A stretch of 7,388 nt of DNA from Verrucomicrobiaceae bacterium UBA2429 (lineage in GTDB: Bacteria > Verrucomicrobiota > Verrucomicrobiia > Verrucomicrobiales > Verrucomicrobiaceae), in contig DDQZ01000072.1 in NCBI GenBank assembly GCA_002343505.1, positions 1,981 to 9,368 of the forward strand, written 5' to 3'. Position 1 is the stretch's first letter, and each line of letters begins with the position of its first letter. Shown here piece after piece: positions 1 to 6,746 of this stretch. A program made the translations under genes and the position numbers. Under the pieces are notes generated by a model. The model saw only the letters and a list, made by a program, of their open reading frames with translations. It did no database searches and had not been told where the DNA came from.

Positions 1-183
1 TAGCCATACTTGTTCAGGATGCGCTTCACCATCACGCGGATCTTTGCTCTGGCTCCCTCACGCAGCGTCCAGTCAATCGTCACGCTCTTGCGCACCTGGG
101 TGATGAGTTCGGCGGCGATGACTTTGAGTTTGTCATCGCCCATCGCCTTCACGGCGGACTCGTTGGCGGCGAGGGCGTCGTAG

Positions 184-262
184 AGCCGAGCCGCCGGGAG
201 GCGAGCGAGACAGACAGCGCGAAGCGATGGGCGCAGCCCGACTGAGCGGGAGCGAAGGAGTC
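184..262 (-). repeat. Multi-hairpin insertion element, copy A (79 bases)
   Basis: It lies inside hsdR between codons for DDEIA(F) and YDAL. On the gene strand it starts GACTCCTTCGCT, has a GGGC-TGC-GCCC stem, a GTCTGTCTCGC core, a GCC-TCCC-GGC stem and ends GGCTCGGCT. Removing 79 bases restores TT+C, the expected Phe codon. At 79 bases it shifts the frame by one. Confidence 0.8.
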
Positions 263-375
263 AACGCGATCTCGTCATCCGTCAGCCCGAGGTCATCGCC
301 GCGCTTGGTGGCGGCATCCATCTCCTTGGCGAGGCGGATGAGTTCCTCGATCACCTCCATCGTGCTGATGGCTCC

Positions 376-557
376 CATAGCCCCAAAGGGGCGCGCTATG
401 CCAGCCCAGGGCAACGCCCTGGGTTTCATAGCCCAAAAGACATCAAGCCCTGAAGGGGCGAGACAACGGTGTGCCGCCCCTTCAGGGCTTGATCAAACGG
501 GGACGCATACCCAGGGCGTTGCCCTGGGCTGGCATGTGCCGCGCCGTTGGCGCTTAA
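376..557. repeat. Doubly nested long palindrome replacing part of hsdR
   Basis: Perfect 27-base outer arms (398-424 with 509-535) enclose perfect 19-base inner arms (442-460 with 475-493) around a 14-base loop. Each outer arm is itself a hairpin (CCCAGGGC-AAC-GCCCTGGG), and small hairpins flank the whole (GCCCC-AAA-GGGGC at 380-392, GCGCC-GTT-GGCGC at 541-553). It sits between hsdR segments ending VIDVFTAAG and resuming AISTMEVIEELI, where about 60 residues of the family are missing. The inner loop carries TTGTCTCGC, the same short core as the smaller elements. The outer limits are estimates from loss of hsdR homology. Confidence 0.85.
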
Positions 558-700
558 ACCCGGCGGCGGTGAAGACGTCGATCACCTGCCCGTCGGTCGT
601 GATGGCTTTGCTCACGAGCTGACGCACTGCCGCGTCGATCTGCTCGGGCGTCTTGCGGTTGCCGCTGTGCTGCTTGTTCAGCGCGGCCTGGATGGCTTGG

Positions 701-782
701 AGCCGAGCCGACTGGCGGGAGGCGAGACAGACTGCCACAGGCAGCCCGCAGGGCGAACCCGCCGAGAGGCGGCGGGTGAGTC
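701..782 (-). repeat. Multi-hairpin insertion element, copy B (82 bases)
   Basis: It interrupts hsdR between RDDVAL(F) and QAIQAAL. The stems are CCCGCCG-CCTCT-CGGCGGG (776-758), GCCC-TGC-GGGC and CTGCC-TGT-GGCAG, followed by GTCTGTCTCGC and a CGGCTCGGCT end. Excision of 82 bases restores the codon TT+C. The length shifts the frame by one base. Confidence 0.8.
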
Positions 783-839
783 AACAGCGCCACGTCATCG
801 CGAATCTCCGTCGCTTCATCGCTGGCGGCGCAGAGGGCA

Positions 840-953
840 AGCCGAGCGGAGCGAGACAACCGGAGCGCAGCGGAGATAGCCCCGCATACTTCGAACCAAA
901 CCGGGGCAAACTGCCTAAAGGCAGCCCGAAGGGTGAACGCGGGGGCGTTCATC
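840..953 (-). repeat. Multi-hairpin insertion element, copy C (114 bases)
   Basis: It interrupts hsdR between LSRA(F) and ALCAASDEA. The longest copy has stems GAACGC-CCCC-GCGTTC, CTGCC-TTTA-GGCAG and a wider GCCCCG/CGGGGC pair, then TTGTCTCGCTCCGCTCGGCT at the end. Excision restores TT+T (Phe). The 114 bases are 38 codons, open in the gene frame. Confidence 0.8.
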
Positions 954-1262
954 AACGCGCGGGACAGCTCGGTGACGACCTGATTCCAGCGGGTCTTGCC
1001 GTCTTCGAGTTCGAGAATGTGCTCTTGCAGCGCAGGCAGGGCAAAGAGCGTCTTCTTGCCGTCGCCCACCGCCTTCTGCCAATCCGAGCCATGCAACATG
1101 TCGCAGGCGATGCCGTGCTTCTCCAGCATGATGGCGATGGCCTGCTTCGTGTCGTAGGTCGGATCGCCTTTGCCGCCGCTCTCGGTGTAATTGGCGAGGG
1201 CGTGTTTGAGTTGATCGGCGAGGCCGAGGTAGTCCACCACCAGACCGCCGGGCTTGTCGCGG

Positions 1263-1343
1263 AGCCGAGCACGCTGGGGCGTGCGAGTCAGACAATGCAC
1301 AGCATTGGGCGAAGCCCGACCGAGCGGCGGCAGCGAGGGAGTC
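1263..1343 (-). repeat. Multi-hairpin insertion element, copy D (81 bases)
   Basis: It interrupts hsdR right after helicase motif VI (ARVNRV), before RDKPGG. The stems are GGGC-TTC-GCCC, AATGC-TGT-GCATT and GCACGC-CCCA-GCGTGC; the ends are GACTCCCTCGCT and GTGCTCGGCT. Excision restores TT+C (Phe of VFRDKPGG). The 81 bases are 27 open codons, though a G seems lost from the flanking GGG near 1348. Confidence 0.82.
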
Positions 1344-1480
1344 AACACCGGTTCACGCGGGCGATGGCCTGCATGAGGCCGTGGCCCTGCATGGGCTTGT
1401 CGGCATACATCGTGTGCAGGCAGGGGGCGTCAAAGCCGGTCAGCCACATGTCGCGCACAATCACAATGCGGAAGGCCGCG

Positions 1481-3541
1481 TCAGAGAAGCCCTGCGGCCT
1501 TTAGTTCGGCAATGCTCTCCCGGAGGAGACGCTTTGCCGTTGGCAAGAACTTGTAGCTGATTCGCCTCGTGGGCTTGCCAGTTCGTTTGATCAACGGATG
1601 CGAGGCCATGCTCTCGTAGCGGCGATCATGCACTTCTTTGGCTAGCTCGTAGGTATTCGGATACTTCACAGCGAATCTGCCGGTGGGCGCGTGGAGAACG
1701 CTGCCAATTCCTCCGAGTGTGTAGTTTCCGATGGCCGGGTCTGCGTTGTAAACTGCGTCAATCAACAGGTCGTCGAATACGTCGAGCAGGTTGACGAAGC
1801 CGGTGATGTTCACGCCGGACGCCGCGACGGTCTCGATTGCTTGCAGTTCTGCTTGGGAATATCGGGGGCCGAAGAGCTTCTTCCAGTTTCCAGTCGAAAC
1901 GCGCACATCAAGCTTGGCGAAGGCATTGTTGATGCCGCAATGACCGGCGGTCGAGCGTTGAATCATTCCGAGTTCCCGGAGGAGAAGCTCGACGGCCTTC
2001 TTCCAATCCTTCCGTTTGCCCGCCGGGACGAACGCTGACTCAAAGCCTTTCCATCCGGCCGCCAATGCCGGGTCTATTCCGTCGTCCTTGACGCCGTCTT
2101 CGACGATTTGCCGGATTGCCATAGCGCCGAGCGACGCAGGGACCGCCGCCTCAATCAACGAAGCGCGGGTCCACCACGATGGTGCAGCACGGCACGCATA
2201 GGCGACCTGCGTCGCGGAGAGGTCGCCCGTGCGCATGAGGTATCGCCCAATGGCAACTTGCAGGTCGGCAGGCATGGAGCGCGGGGTCCAAATTTTCTTC
2301 AGCATTCGCGCCAACTTACGGTCCTGCGTTGCATCCAGTCGGCAATCGGCTGCGGAAATGAACTCCGCCCTCACGGACGCGTATAGTCCATTGGTCTTGA
2401 TGACCTCGACCAACTTGCCTCCAGCCACTCGTGGAAGCTTCGCGTAGCGCTTCAGGTAATTGCAGCCGCTGCGGTAAATCTCGGGGTGATGCTCCATGAT
2501 GCGCCAGAGCCGGGCGGTGAGCTGCGCCGAGGGTATAGCGTGGGCGAGCAGATATTTGAACCGCGTGGCGTTGGTGATTTGGTAACGCGGAGTCAGCTCC
2601 TTGATGCGCGCGTTTAGTTTCTTCTGATCAGTAAACTGGCGCGTGATGGCTGCCTCAGGCGGGTTCGAGACGGATTTCAGTTCTTCGACGATGTTCGTGA
2701 TGCGGTGGATGCGGATTTTACCGCTTTGCGGGAAAAGCCCGATGTCCTTACTCATCTCGTCGAGCCTCACCAACAGCCGCCGGAGGGTATACTCATCCTT
2801 CGCGAAGAGCCGGATGTCGTCCACGTAGCGAAGGTAGCGGAAATCGGAGTGCTTAAGCTTCAGATCGTCGAAATATGAGAGCACTACTTCGGAGAGCAGG
2901 CCGGAGGAGAGCGGGCCTTGTGGGATGCCGTGGTTGTGGAAGATGCCGCGCCCCGTCGCCGTCCATTTTTCCAGCCACTCCGTCAGCTTGGCGCAGAAAT
3001 CCGGGTCGAACCCCAGCTTGCTAAGGAAGTGCTTCAACACCCGATGGTCGAGGCTGTCGTAGCAGGCGGTGAGGTCGAAGCTCGCCGTGTAAACGTAGCC
3101 GTCTGCGAATGCCTTCTCGGTGGCTTGGTTGAAGGATTTGTAGCCTTCCGTCCACTTGCGGTAGAACCACGTCGAGGTCTTGCCCGCGTAAAGGTGGCCG
3201 AACACCGACTTGTTGTAGCGCTGAACGACACGCGGCTGGAGCCTCTCCGCGATCAAGTTGAGCGCGGCCTGATAAACAATCTGGTCCTCCACGCTCAGCA
3301 GCGAGTAAGGCCGGAGGATGCCGGATGCCTTCGGGTGAAGGAGCTTAGTGGAAGGTTCAGGCTCGTAGATGCCGCGCCTCAACCGGTCGGCCAAATCGTC
3401 GAGCAACGCATCCTCGGCAATGGCATAGCGCTGGTAGAGCGAACGGAAATACGACTTGTATGCGGCGTCGGGATTCGACCGCAGCCAGCGCCACGCACGG
3501 CGAAGGTTGTCAGGATGCCGAAGCTGGTCGAGGTCCGCCAT
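1481..3541 (-). CDS. Defence-type reverse transcriptase (DRT/UG/Abi lineage)
   Basis: An intact 686-residue RNA-directed DNA polymerase. The N-terminal reverse transcriptase domain spans about residues 1-290. It has RT motifs 1-2 around 57-95 ([20 protein letters not shown]), motif A with the catalytic Asp ([12 protein letters not shown], 155-166), motif B ([14 protein letters not shown], 205-218) and motif C with the catalytic pair (YVDD, 239-242). All three catalytic aspartates are present. Residues 290-686 form a long, probably helical C-terminal region without a maturase or HNH domain, so it is not a group II intron protein. This layout is known from phage-defence reverse transcriptases (Abi and unknown-group/DRT families); I cannot assign the subclass. 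It starts 18 bases after the truncated endonuclease stop, so the two may be co-transcribed. I see no strong ribosome binding site. The stop overlaps the broken edge of hsdR. No palindromic element interrupts it. Confidence 0.93.
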   Translation of the reverse strand: MADLDQLRHPDNLRRAWRWLRSNPDAAYKSYFRSLYQRYAIAEDALLDDLADRLRRGIYEPEPSTKLLHPKASGILRPYSLLSVEDQIVYQAALNLIAERLQPRVVQRYNKSVFGHLYAGKTSTWFYRKWTEGYKSFNQATEKAFADGYVYTASFDLTACYDSLDHRVLKHFLSKLGFDPDFCAKLTEWLEKWTATGRGIFHNHGIPQGPLSSGLLSEVVLSYFDDLKLKHSDFRYLRYVDDIRLFAKDEYTLRRLLVRLDEMSKDIGLFPQSGKIRIHRITNIVEELKSVSNPPEAAITRQFTDQKKLNARIKELTPRYQITNATRFKYLLAHAIPSAQLTARLWRIMEHHPEIYRSGCNYLKRYAKLPRVAGGKLVEVIKTNGLYASVRAEFISAADCRLDATQDRKLARMLKKIWTPRSMPADLQVAIGRYLMRTGDLSATQVAYACRAAPSWWTRASLIEAAVPASLGAMAIRQIVEDGVKDDGIDPALAAGWKGFESAFVPAGKRKDWKKAVELLLRELGMIQRSTAGHCGINNAFAKLDVRVSTGNWKKLFGPRYSQAELQAIETVAASGVNITGFVNLLDVFDDLLIDAVYNADPAIGNYTLGGIGSVLHAPTGRFAVKYPNTYELAKEVHDRRYESMASHPLIKRTGKPTRRISYKFLPTAKRLLRESIAELKAAGLL

Positions 3542-3559
3542 TCGAGCAATACATTGTCA

Positions 3560-4168
3560 TCACGGCATCACATCGGGATACGGCCCGAGGAACCGCTCGC
3601 CGTTGAAATGGATCATGTGGTCGGGGTCTTCGGCGATCCAGACTTCGGATTCCCAGGCGATGTGCGAGAGGAAGGTCTGCATGGTGCGGCGGGTCTCGAA
3701 GGCGGTGACGAACACGAGGCCGGCGTTGCAGCCGGCGAACAAATCTTTGAGTTCCTTGCGGCGCTTGCCGTCCACCGGCCCGGCGCTGGTGACGGCTTCG
3801 ATGAGCAGGAGCCAATTCTTGGCGCGGTAGTGAACGATGACATCAGGAATCTTGGCGGCGGAATCCAGGATGACGCCAAGCGCGGCCATACCTGCGGTTT
3901 CCAGATGGACAAATTTGTTTTCAGTGTCGCCGATGTAGAGAACCACGCCGCCGGGGGCGAAGGCGGGGCAGAAGTGTTCGATGATGGATTTGATGAGCAG
4001 GCACCAGCGGTAACGGGGATGGTAGAAGAACGTCCCGTCGGGCATCTGCCAGCGTTGAGCCTCCACATGCCGTTGCGGGATGCCCAGCGAACGGGCGAGC
4101 CTGTCCACCCCCACCGATGAAGAGTGGCACAGCGTGGCAGTCATTGAGTGTTGTCTTGTCCGGCGCAT
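3560..4168 (-). CDS. BsuBI/PstI-type restriction endonuclease, N-terminally truncated
   Basis: This is the catalytic C-terminal domain of the BsuBI/PstI Type II endonuclease family, whose founding members cut CTGCAG. Counting from the inner ATG at 4144, the visible family blocks are YHPRYRWCLLIKSIIEHF (41-58), GGVVLYIGDTENKF (65-78), the PD of the nuclease core (KIPDVIVH, 98-105), WLLLIEAVTSAGP (111-123), VFVTAF (144-149) and the C-terminal MIHFNGERFLGPY (177-189). At about 195-203 residues it is well short of the usual roughly 320. The N-terminal helix-turn-helix domain is absent, and the first 30 or so residues look unlike the family. The matching methyltransferase (6107 to about 4930) is cut at its C-terminus, and a plus-strand gene pair lies between them, so both partners seem to have been truncated by one rearrangement. 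The longest start, ATG at 4168, is given; ATG at 4144 is an equally possible start. Specificity and activity are unknown. Confidence 0.8.
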   Translation of the reverse strand: MRRTRQHSMTATLCHSSSVGVDRLARSLGIPQRHVEAQRWQMPDGTFFYHPRYRWCLLIKSIIEHFCPAFAPGGVVLYIGDTENKFVHLETAGMAALGVILDSAAKIPDVIVHYRAKNWLLLIEAVTSAGPVDGKRRKELKDLFAGCNAGLVFVTAFETRRTMQTFLSHIAWESEVWIAEDPDHMIHFNGERFLGPYPDVMP

Positions 4169-4176
4169 GTATCCCG

Positions 4177-4194
4177 TTTTGGGTTATCCTAAAA
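4177..4194. promoter_or_regulatory. Imperfect palindrome between divergent genes, possible operator
   Basis: TTTTGGG and CCTAAAA form a 7-base inverted repeat with one G-T mismatch around a TTAT centre. It lies in the 45-base gap between the minus-strand endonuclease start (4168) and the plus-strand XRE start (4214). TATCCT at 4185-4190 could serve as a -10 hexamer, but I see no convincing -35. By analogy with controller proteins of restriction systems, the XRE protein encoded next to it could bind here and repress both directions. This is inference from position and symmetry only. Confidence 0.35.
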
Positions 4195-4200
4195 TCGGAT

Positions 4201-4204
4201 GGAG
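4201..4204 (+). promoter_or_regulatory. Ribosome binding site that decides the XRE start
   Basis: GGAG stands 9 bases before the GTG at 4214. No Shine-Dalgarno sequence precedes the in-frame ATG at 4199, which itself overlaps this GGAG. This favours the GTG start, giving a protein beginning MSKSIFTAEY. Confidence 0.5.
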
Positions 4205-4213
4205 TCTTGGCAA

Positions 4214-4480
4214 GTGTCAAAGTCCATCTTCACAGCAGAATATGCAGTTCTCCGAGACCTTCTTCGGGAACTCCGCACCGAAAAGAGCCTCACCCAAGTT
4301 CAATTGTCCGAGACGCTGGAAATGCCCCAGAGTTTCGTGAGCAAGTATGAAACGGGTGAGCGAAGGCTCGACGTGATTGAACTCCGTGAGGTCTGCCAAT
4401 CCTTGGGCACCACCCTCACAGCGTTCGCGAAGAAGTTGGAAGCGAGACTGATTGAATCGAAGAAGGGAGGTGGAGCGTGA
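4214..4480 (+). CDS. XRE-family helix-turn-helix regulator
   Basis: A small 88-residue DNA-binding protein of the XRE/Cro type. The HTH domain fills most of it, about residues 14-68. The recognition unit reads LTQVQLSETLEMPQSFVSKY followed by ETGERRLDVIELREVCQSLG, the classic five-helix pattern in which TQ..L and SFVSKYE..ER mark helices 2 to 4. It likely acts as a dimeric repressor or controller. The stop overlaps the start of the next gene (GTGA at 4477-4480), so the two are translationally coupled. This fits a regulator plus effector cassette such as a controller with a restriction nuclease, or an antitoxin-like pair. GTG at 4214 is chosen because a GGAG precedes it; ATG at 4199 would add five residues. 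It is oriented against all its large neighbours and looks intact. Confidence 0.85.
   Translation: MSKSIFTAEYAVLRDLLRELRTEKSLTQVQLSETLEMPQSFVSKYETGERRLDVIELREVCQSLGTTLTAFAKKLEARLIESKKGGGA
4465..4470 (+). promoter_or_regulatory. Ribosome binding site of the small nuclease-like gene
   Basis: GGGAGG lies 6 bases before the GTG at 4477, inside the last codons of the XRE gene. It supports the GTG start and coupled translation of the pair. Confidence 0.6.
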
Positions 4481-4926
4481 CAAACTTTGACTCAGGAAGT
4501 GCCACTGCGGGGAAGGCTGCATTATTGTTGGCGGCAAAAGGGCTTGGATACTTGGTCCCGACGGCGAAGCAGAAGAAGAACCTCGTTGTGGCCTTCGCGA
4601 AGCGAGACATGATTGTTTATGGGAAGGCATTCGATGTGGTTCGCCTTTCTGAACGTGTGAACTTGGATTCATTGGAGGAGGTTGAAGCAAACCTGAGCAA
4701 GGTGTTGGTGTGCGAAATCAAATCCACCAAGAAGGACGTGGCTGCGGATTTCCGAGGTTATTTCTTCGGATTGACCGCTGCCGAGGTGCTGGTGGCGCAG
4801 AGTCTCAAAGCGCAGTTCCGCTTTATCTTCGTGAACACGGTTTCTGGCGCACACTTGGAACTGCAATTGAACGAGATTTTCGCCAAGGCGCGCGGCATTT
4901 ACCCGACGTGGAGCATTTCGTTTTGA
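4477..4926 (+). CDS. Small protein with PD-(D/E)XK nuclease-like signature
   Basis: A 149-residue protein of no family I can name with certainty. The pattern suggests a minimal restriction-nuclease fold. An early helical stretch (residues 8-40, TAGKAALLLAAKGLGYLVPT) is followed by KRDMIVYGKAFDVVRL (42-57), which may supply the acidic residue. Then comes VLVCEIKSTKKDV (76-88), where CEIK matches the (D/E)XK half-motif at the end of a hydrophobic strand. After that are a helix (AEVLVAQSLKA), a second core strand (FRFIFVNTV) and a C-terminal GIYPTWSISF. The gene starts with GTG overlapping the XRE stop. Operon structure and the EIK motif point to an endonuclease or nuclease-fold effector controlled by the XRE protein. 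No catalytic role is proven. The convergent truncated methyltransferase begins within about 10-20 bases of its stop. Confidence 0.65.
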   Translation: MTNFDSGSATAGKAALLLAAKGLGYLVPTAKQKKNLVVAFAKRDMIVYGKAFDVVRLSERVNLDSLEEVEANLSKVLVCEIKSTKKDVAADFRGYFFGLTAAEVLVAQSLKAQFRFIFVNTVSGAHLELQLNEIFAKARGIYPTWSISF

Positions 4927-4932
4927 CCGAGG

Positions 4933-6107
4933 TTGCACCGCCGCGAGGCGGCGTCGCTCTTCTTTCGATGTGAAGCGTTTCGTGAGCAGATACACGCCAG
5001 AGGGCACGAGCCACGGGCGCGTCTCGTCGTTGTCGAGAATGGCGTTGGGCTTGCGGGCTTCAAGCTTGGGCCAATGGACGGTGCCGCCGTTGAAGTGGCA
5101 GGGATAGAGCAGCGGCACGGTGCCGCGCACGGGTTCCTTGCGCAGGGCGTCTTTGAGTCGGAAATCCACGACGCGCCCTGTGGAGACAGCAACGCCCAGC
5201 GAGGCCAGACTGGCGCGAAGGCCGTCCATGGTTTCCTTCGCCGTGGCGTGGCTGGCCGCAGAGGGAATATGGATGAACTTCTCGGCGTCGTTTGGGTGGA
5301 CGATTTCAGCGAAAGGAAAAACGGTCTCGGTGATGTCGTCGCCGTGCTCGCCGCTGCTGCTGGAGATGGTGAGTTCGTCGGGTTGGCTCCGGCCCTTCAC
5401 GGCGTGGAAGATGATGTTTTCCTGCAGAACGTTGTCGTCGCGGAAGGCGGCTTGCCGGGATTCGAAGACGTGGAGACGGCGGAGTTCCAACGTGCTCAGA
5501 AAGTCTTCGCGGAATGGGCGGAAGTAAGGGCCATTGCAGAAACTCCGGGGCGTGATGCCGACGAGTTGGCCTCCGGGACGAGCAGGCGCTGAATGAGCGC
5601 GATGAAGCCGGTATAAAGGTTGCTGGTTTCGACGCCGACGGAACGCAGCGCGCGGCGCTCGGCGGAATCGGTGCTGATTTTGCGATAAGGCGGATTCGCG
5701 ATGGCAGCATCGAATACGGGCGGATGTGTGCCGAACAAGTCACCCGCGAGACGCGCCGACATTTCCCGGATAAAGTCGGCGGAGTGAATGGTGAACGTGA
5801 AGCGGATACCCGCTTTAGCGCAGCGATGCTCGCACTCGCGCATCGTTGCGGAAAGCGCGTCGAGGATTTCACTGTCGAGTTCGTAGAGAGTCGCTTCGAT
5901 GGAGCGAACACCGTCGCGCTTTTCACAATACCGGGAGACGAAAGCCGCTGTGAGCGAGCCTGCGCCGGCACCGGCATCGAGCAGACGCACGGTTCGCGGT
6001 AGAGGCCCAAACATTGAAGCCATGAAGTCAGCCACAGGCGTCGCGGTGAGGAACTGTCCGAGTTCCTCCTGCCGACTTCTGGGGTTTTCGATGGCAGCGA
6101 GTTTCAT
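4933..6107 (-). pseudogene. BsuBI/PstI-type N6-adenine DNA methyltransferase, frameshifted and 3'-truncated
   Basis: A SAM-dependent adenine methyltransferase of the Eco57I/PstI-type group. It starts at ATG 6107, four bases after the hsdM stop. Visible motifs are motif X (GQFLTATPVADFMASM, residues 17-32), motif I for SAM (DAGAGAGS, 44-51), the acidic motif II (YELD, 75-78) and the catalytic motif IV (NPPY, 138-141). Around 5573-5574 one base is missing. Restoring a G in the run there joins RLLVP to a frame reading GQLV.ITPRSFCNGPYF, which then continues as LELRRLHVFESRQAAFRDDN down to RFTSKEERRRL near 4947. Family proteins go on for roughly a hundred more residues; these are gone and a plus-strand gene pair takes their place. 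The partner endonuclease lies beyond that pair and lacks its N-terminus. The frameshift could be a real mutation or a sequencing error, but the missing 3' end would still disable the enzyme. Confidence 0.85.
4938..4951. repeat. Small hairpin at the methyltransferase / nuclease junction
   Basis: CCGCC-GCGA-GGCGG is a perfect 5-base stem 11 bases after the stop of the plus-strand nuclease-like gene and at the point where methyltransferase homology fades. No T-run follows on either strand, so it is a weak terminator candidate at best. It may simply be part of the coding remnant (RRRLAAV) or mark the rearrangement junction. Confidence 0.3.
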
Positions 6108-6620
6108 GGCGTCAGGCTACCAATCTGAGTTCCGTTTCGCCATCGAACAAACGGGCATCGTTCGTCGAATCGTGCGTGTTGTTTTTCCCACTGAACCAGA
6201 GGCAGACGGGGATTTGCGTGCTGTAGAAGAGCTGGCCGGGGAGGGCGACCATGCAGTCCACGAGGTCGGCCTCGATGAGGGCGCGCTGTATCTCGCCCTC
6301 GCCGGACTGATTCGAGCTCATGCTGCCGTTCGCCAGGACGAAGCCGGCCATGCCCTGCGGGGCGAGGTGGTGGATGAAGTGCTGCACCCAGGCGAAGTTG
6401 GCGTTGCCCTTGGGCGGCACGCCAAACTGCCAGCGCACGTCGTCGTCCTTGCGGAACCAGTCGGAGTCGTTGAAGGGCGGGTTGGCGAGGACGTAGTCGG
6501 CGCGGAGGTCGGGATGGAGGTCGCGGCGGAAGGTGTCGGCGTGCTCGGGGCCGAAGTCGGCCTCGATGCCGCGGATGGCGAGGTTCATGATGGCCAGGCG
6601 GCGCGTGGTGGCGTTGCTTT

Positions 6621-6701
6621 GTTTCGGCTGCTGCCCCCGCAGCCTCACCCTGCGGGCTCGCTTTGCGAGACCAAATGGGCGCTGCCGCCGCGCACATTTG
6701 T
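6621..6701. repeat. Related multi-hairpin element in hsdM, divergent copy (81 bases)
   Basis: Inside hsdM between SIYGQ(E) and SNATTRRL. Removing 81 bases restores GA+A (Glu; TT+C on the plus strand). The stems are GCTGC-CCCC-GCAGC, CTCGC-TTT-GCGAG and a terminal CAAATG/CATTTG pair. It carries a GCGAGAC core, the reverse complement of GTCTCGC, but lacks the GACTC and CGGCT ends. It is in frame, adding 27 Arg/Gln-rich residues. Confidence 0.7.
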
Positions 6702-6746
6702 CCTGGCCGTAGATGGAGCTTTCGTGAATGAATGCGTGCTTGTATT

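Larger units (their letters stand above)
1..1494 (-). pseudogene. hsdR: Type I restriction subunit HsdR, C-terminal remnant broken by repeat elements
   Basis: HsdR is the translocating endonuclease subunit of Type I restriction systems. Only the last third is present. It begins with helicase motif V (residues reading [17 protein letters not shown], about 1477-1427), then motif VI (QAIARVNR), then the C-terminal region typical of compact HsdR proteins (DKPGGLVVDYLGLADQL, 1259-1209; TIDWTLRE near 75; KRILNKYG at the window edge). The upstream nuclease and the first helicase domain are missing and the reverse transcriptase gene sits there instead. Five insertions interrupt the homology: 1263-1343, 840-953, 701-782, about 376-557 and 184-262. 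The reading frame changes just before the first insertion, at 701-782 and at 184-262, and the fourth insertion adds a stop near 493. Roughly 60 residues are missing at the fourth. The tail probably ends a few dozen codons beyond base 1. The gene cannot make a working HsdR. The assignment rests on recognised family strings and is firm. Confidence 0.9.

Noticed and set aside
376..557. Insertion sequence with transposase
   Set aside because: There is no transposase frame inside the 180 bases; the open frames across it are translations of the palindrome.
184..1343. CRISPR array
   Set aside because: The repeated segments differ in length and sequence, are unevenly spaced by hsdR coding sequence, and share only short cores; no direct repeats of constant length.
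653..1504. Plus-strand open frame of 283 codons
   Set aside because: It is antisense to the hsdR remnant and its insertions; the minus strand gives clear HsdR family strings while this frame gives none.
1481..3541. Group II intron, retron or diversity-generating retroelement
   Set aside because: The protein has no maturase or HNH region. I saw no intron end structure, no msr/msd-like RNA beside it and no template/variable repeat pair. The C-terminal extension fits defence reverse transcriptases better.
2918..4120. Plus-strand open frame of 400 codons
   Set aside because: It runs antisense across both the reverse transcriptase and the endonuclease, whose motifs are certain. It is a product of high GC third positions.
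4938..4951. Rho-independent terminator after the nuclease-like gene
   Set aside because: The stem is only 5 bases and no run of T follows on either strand.
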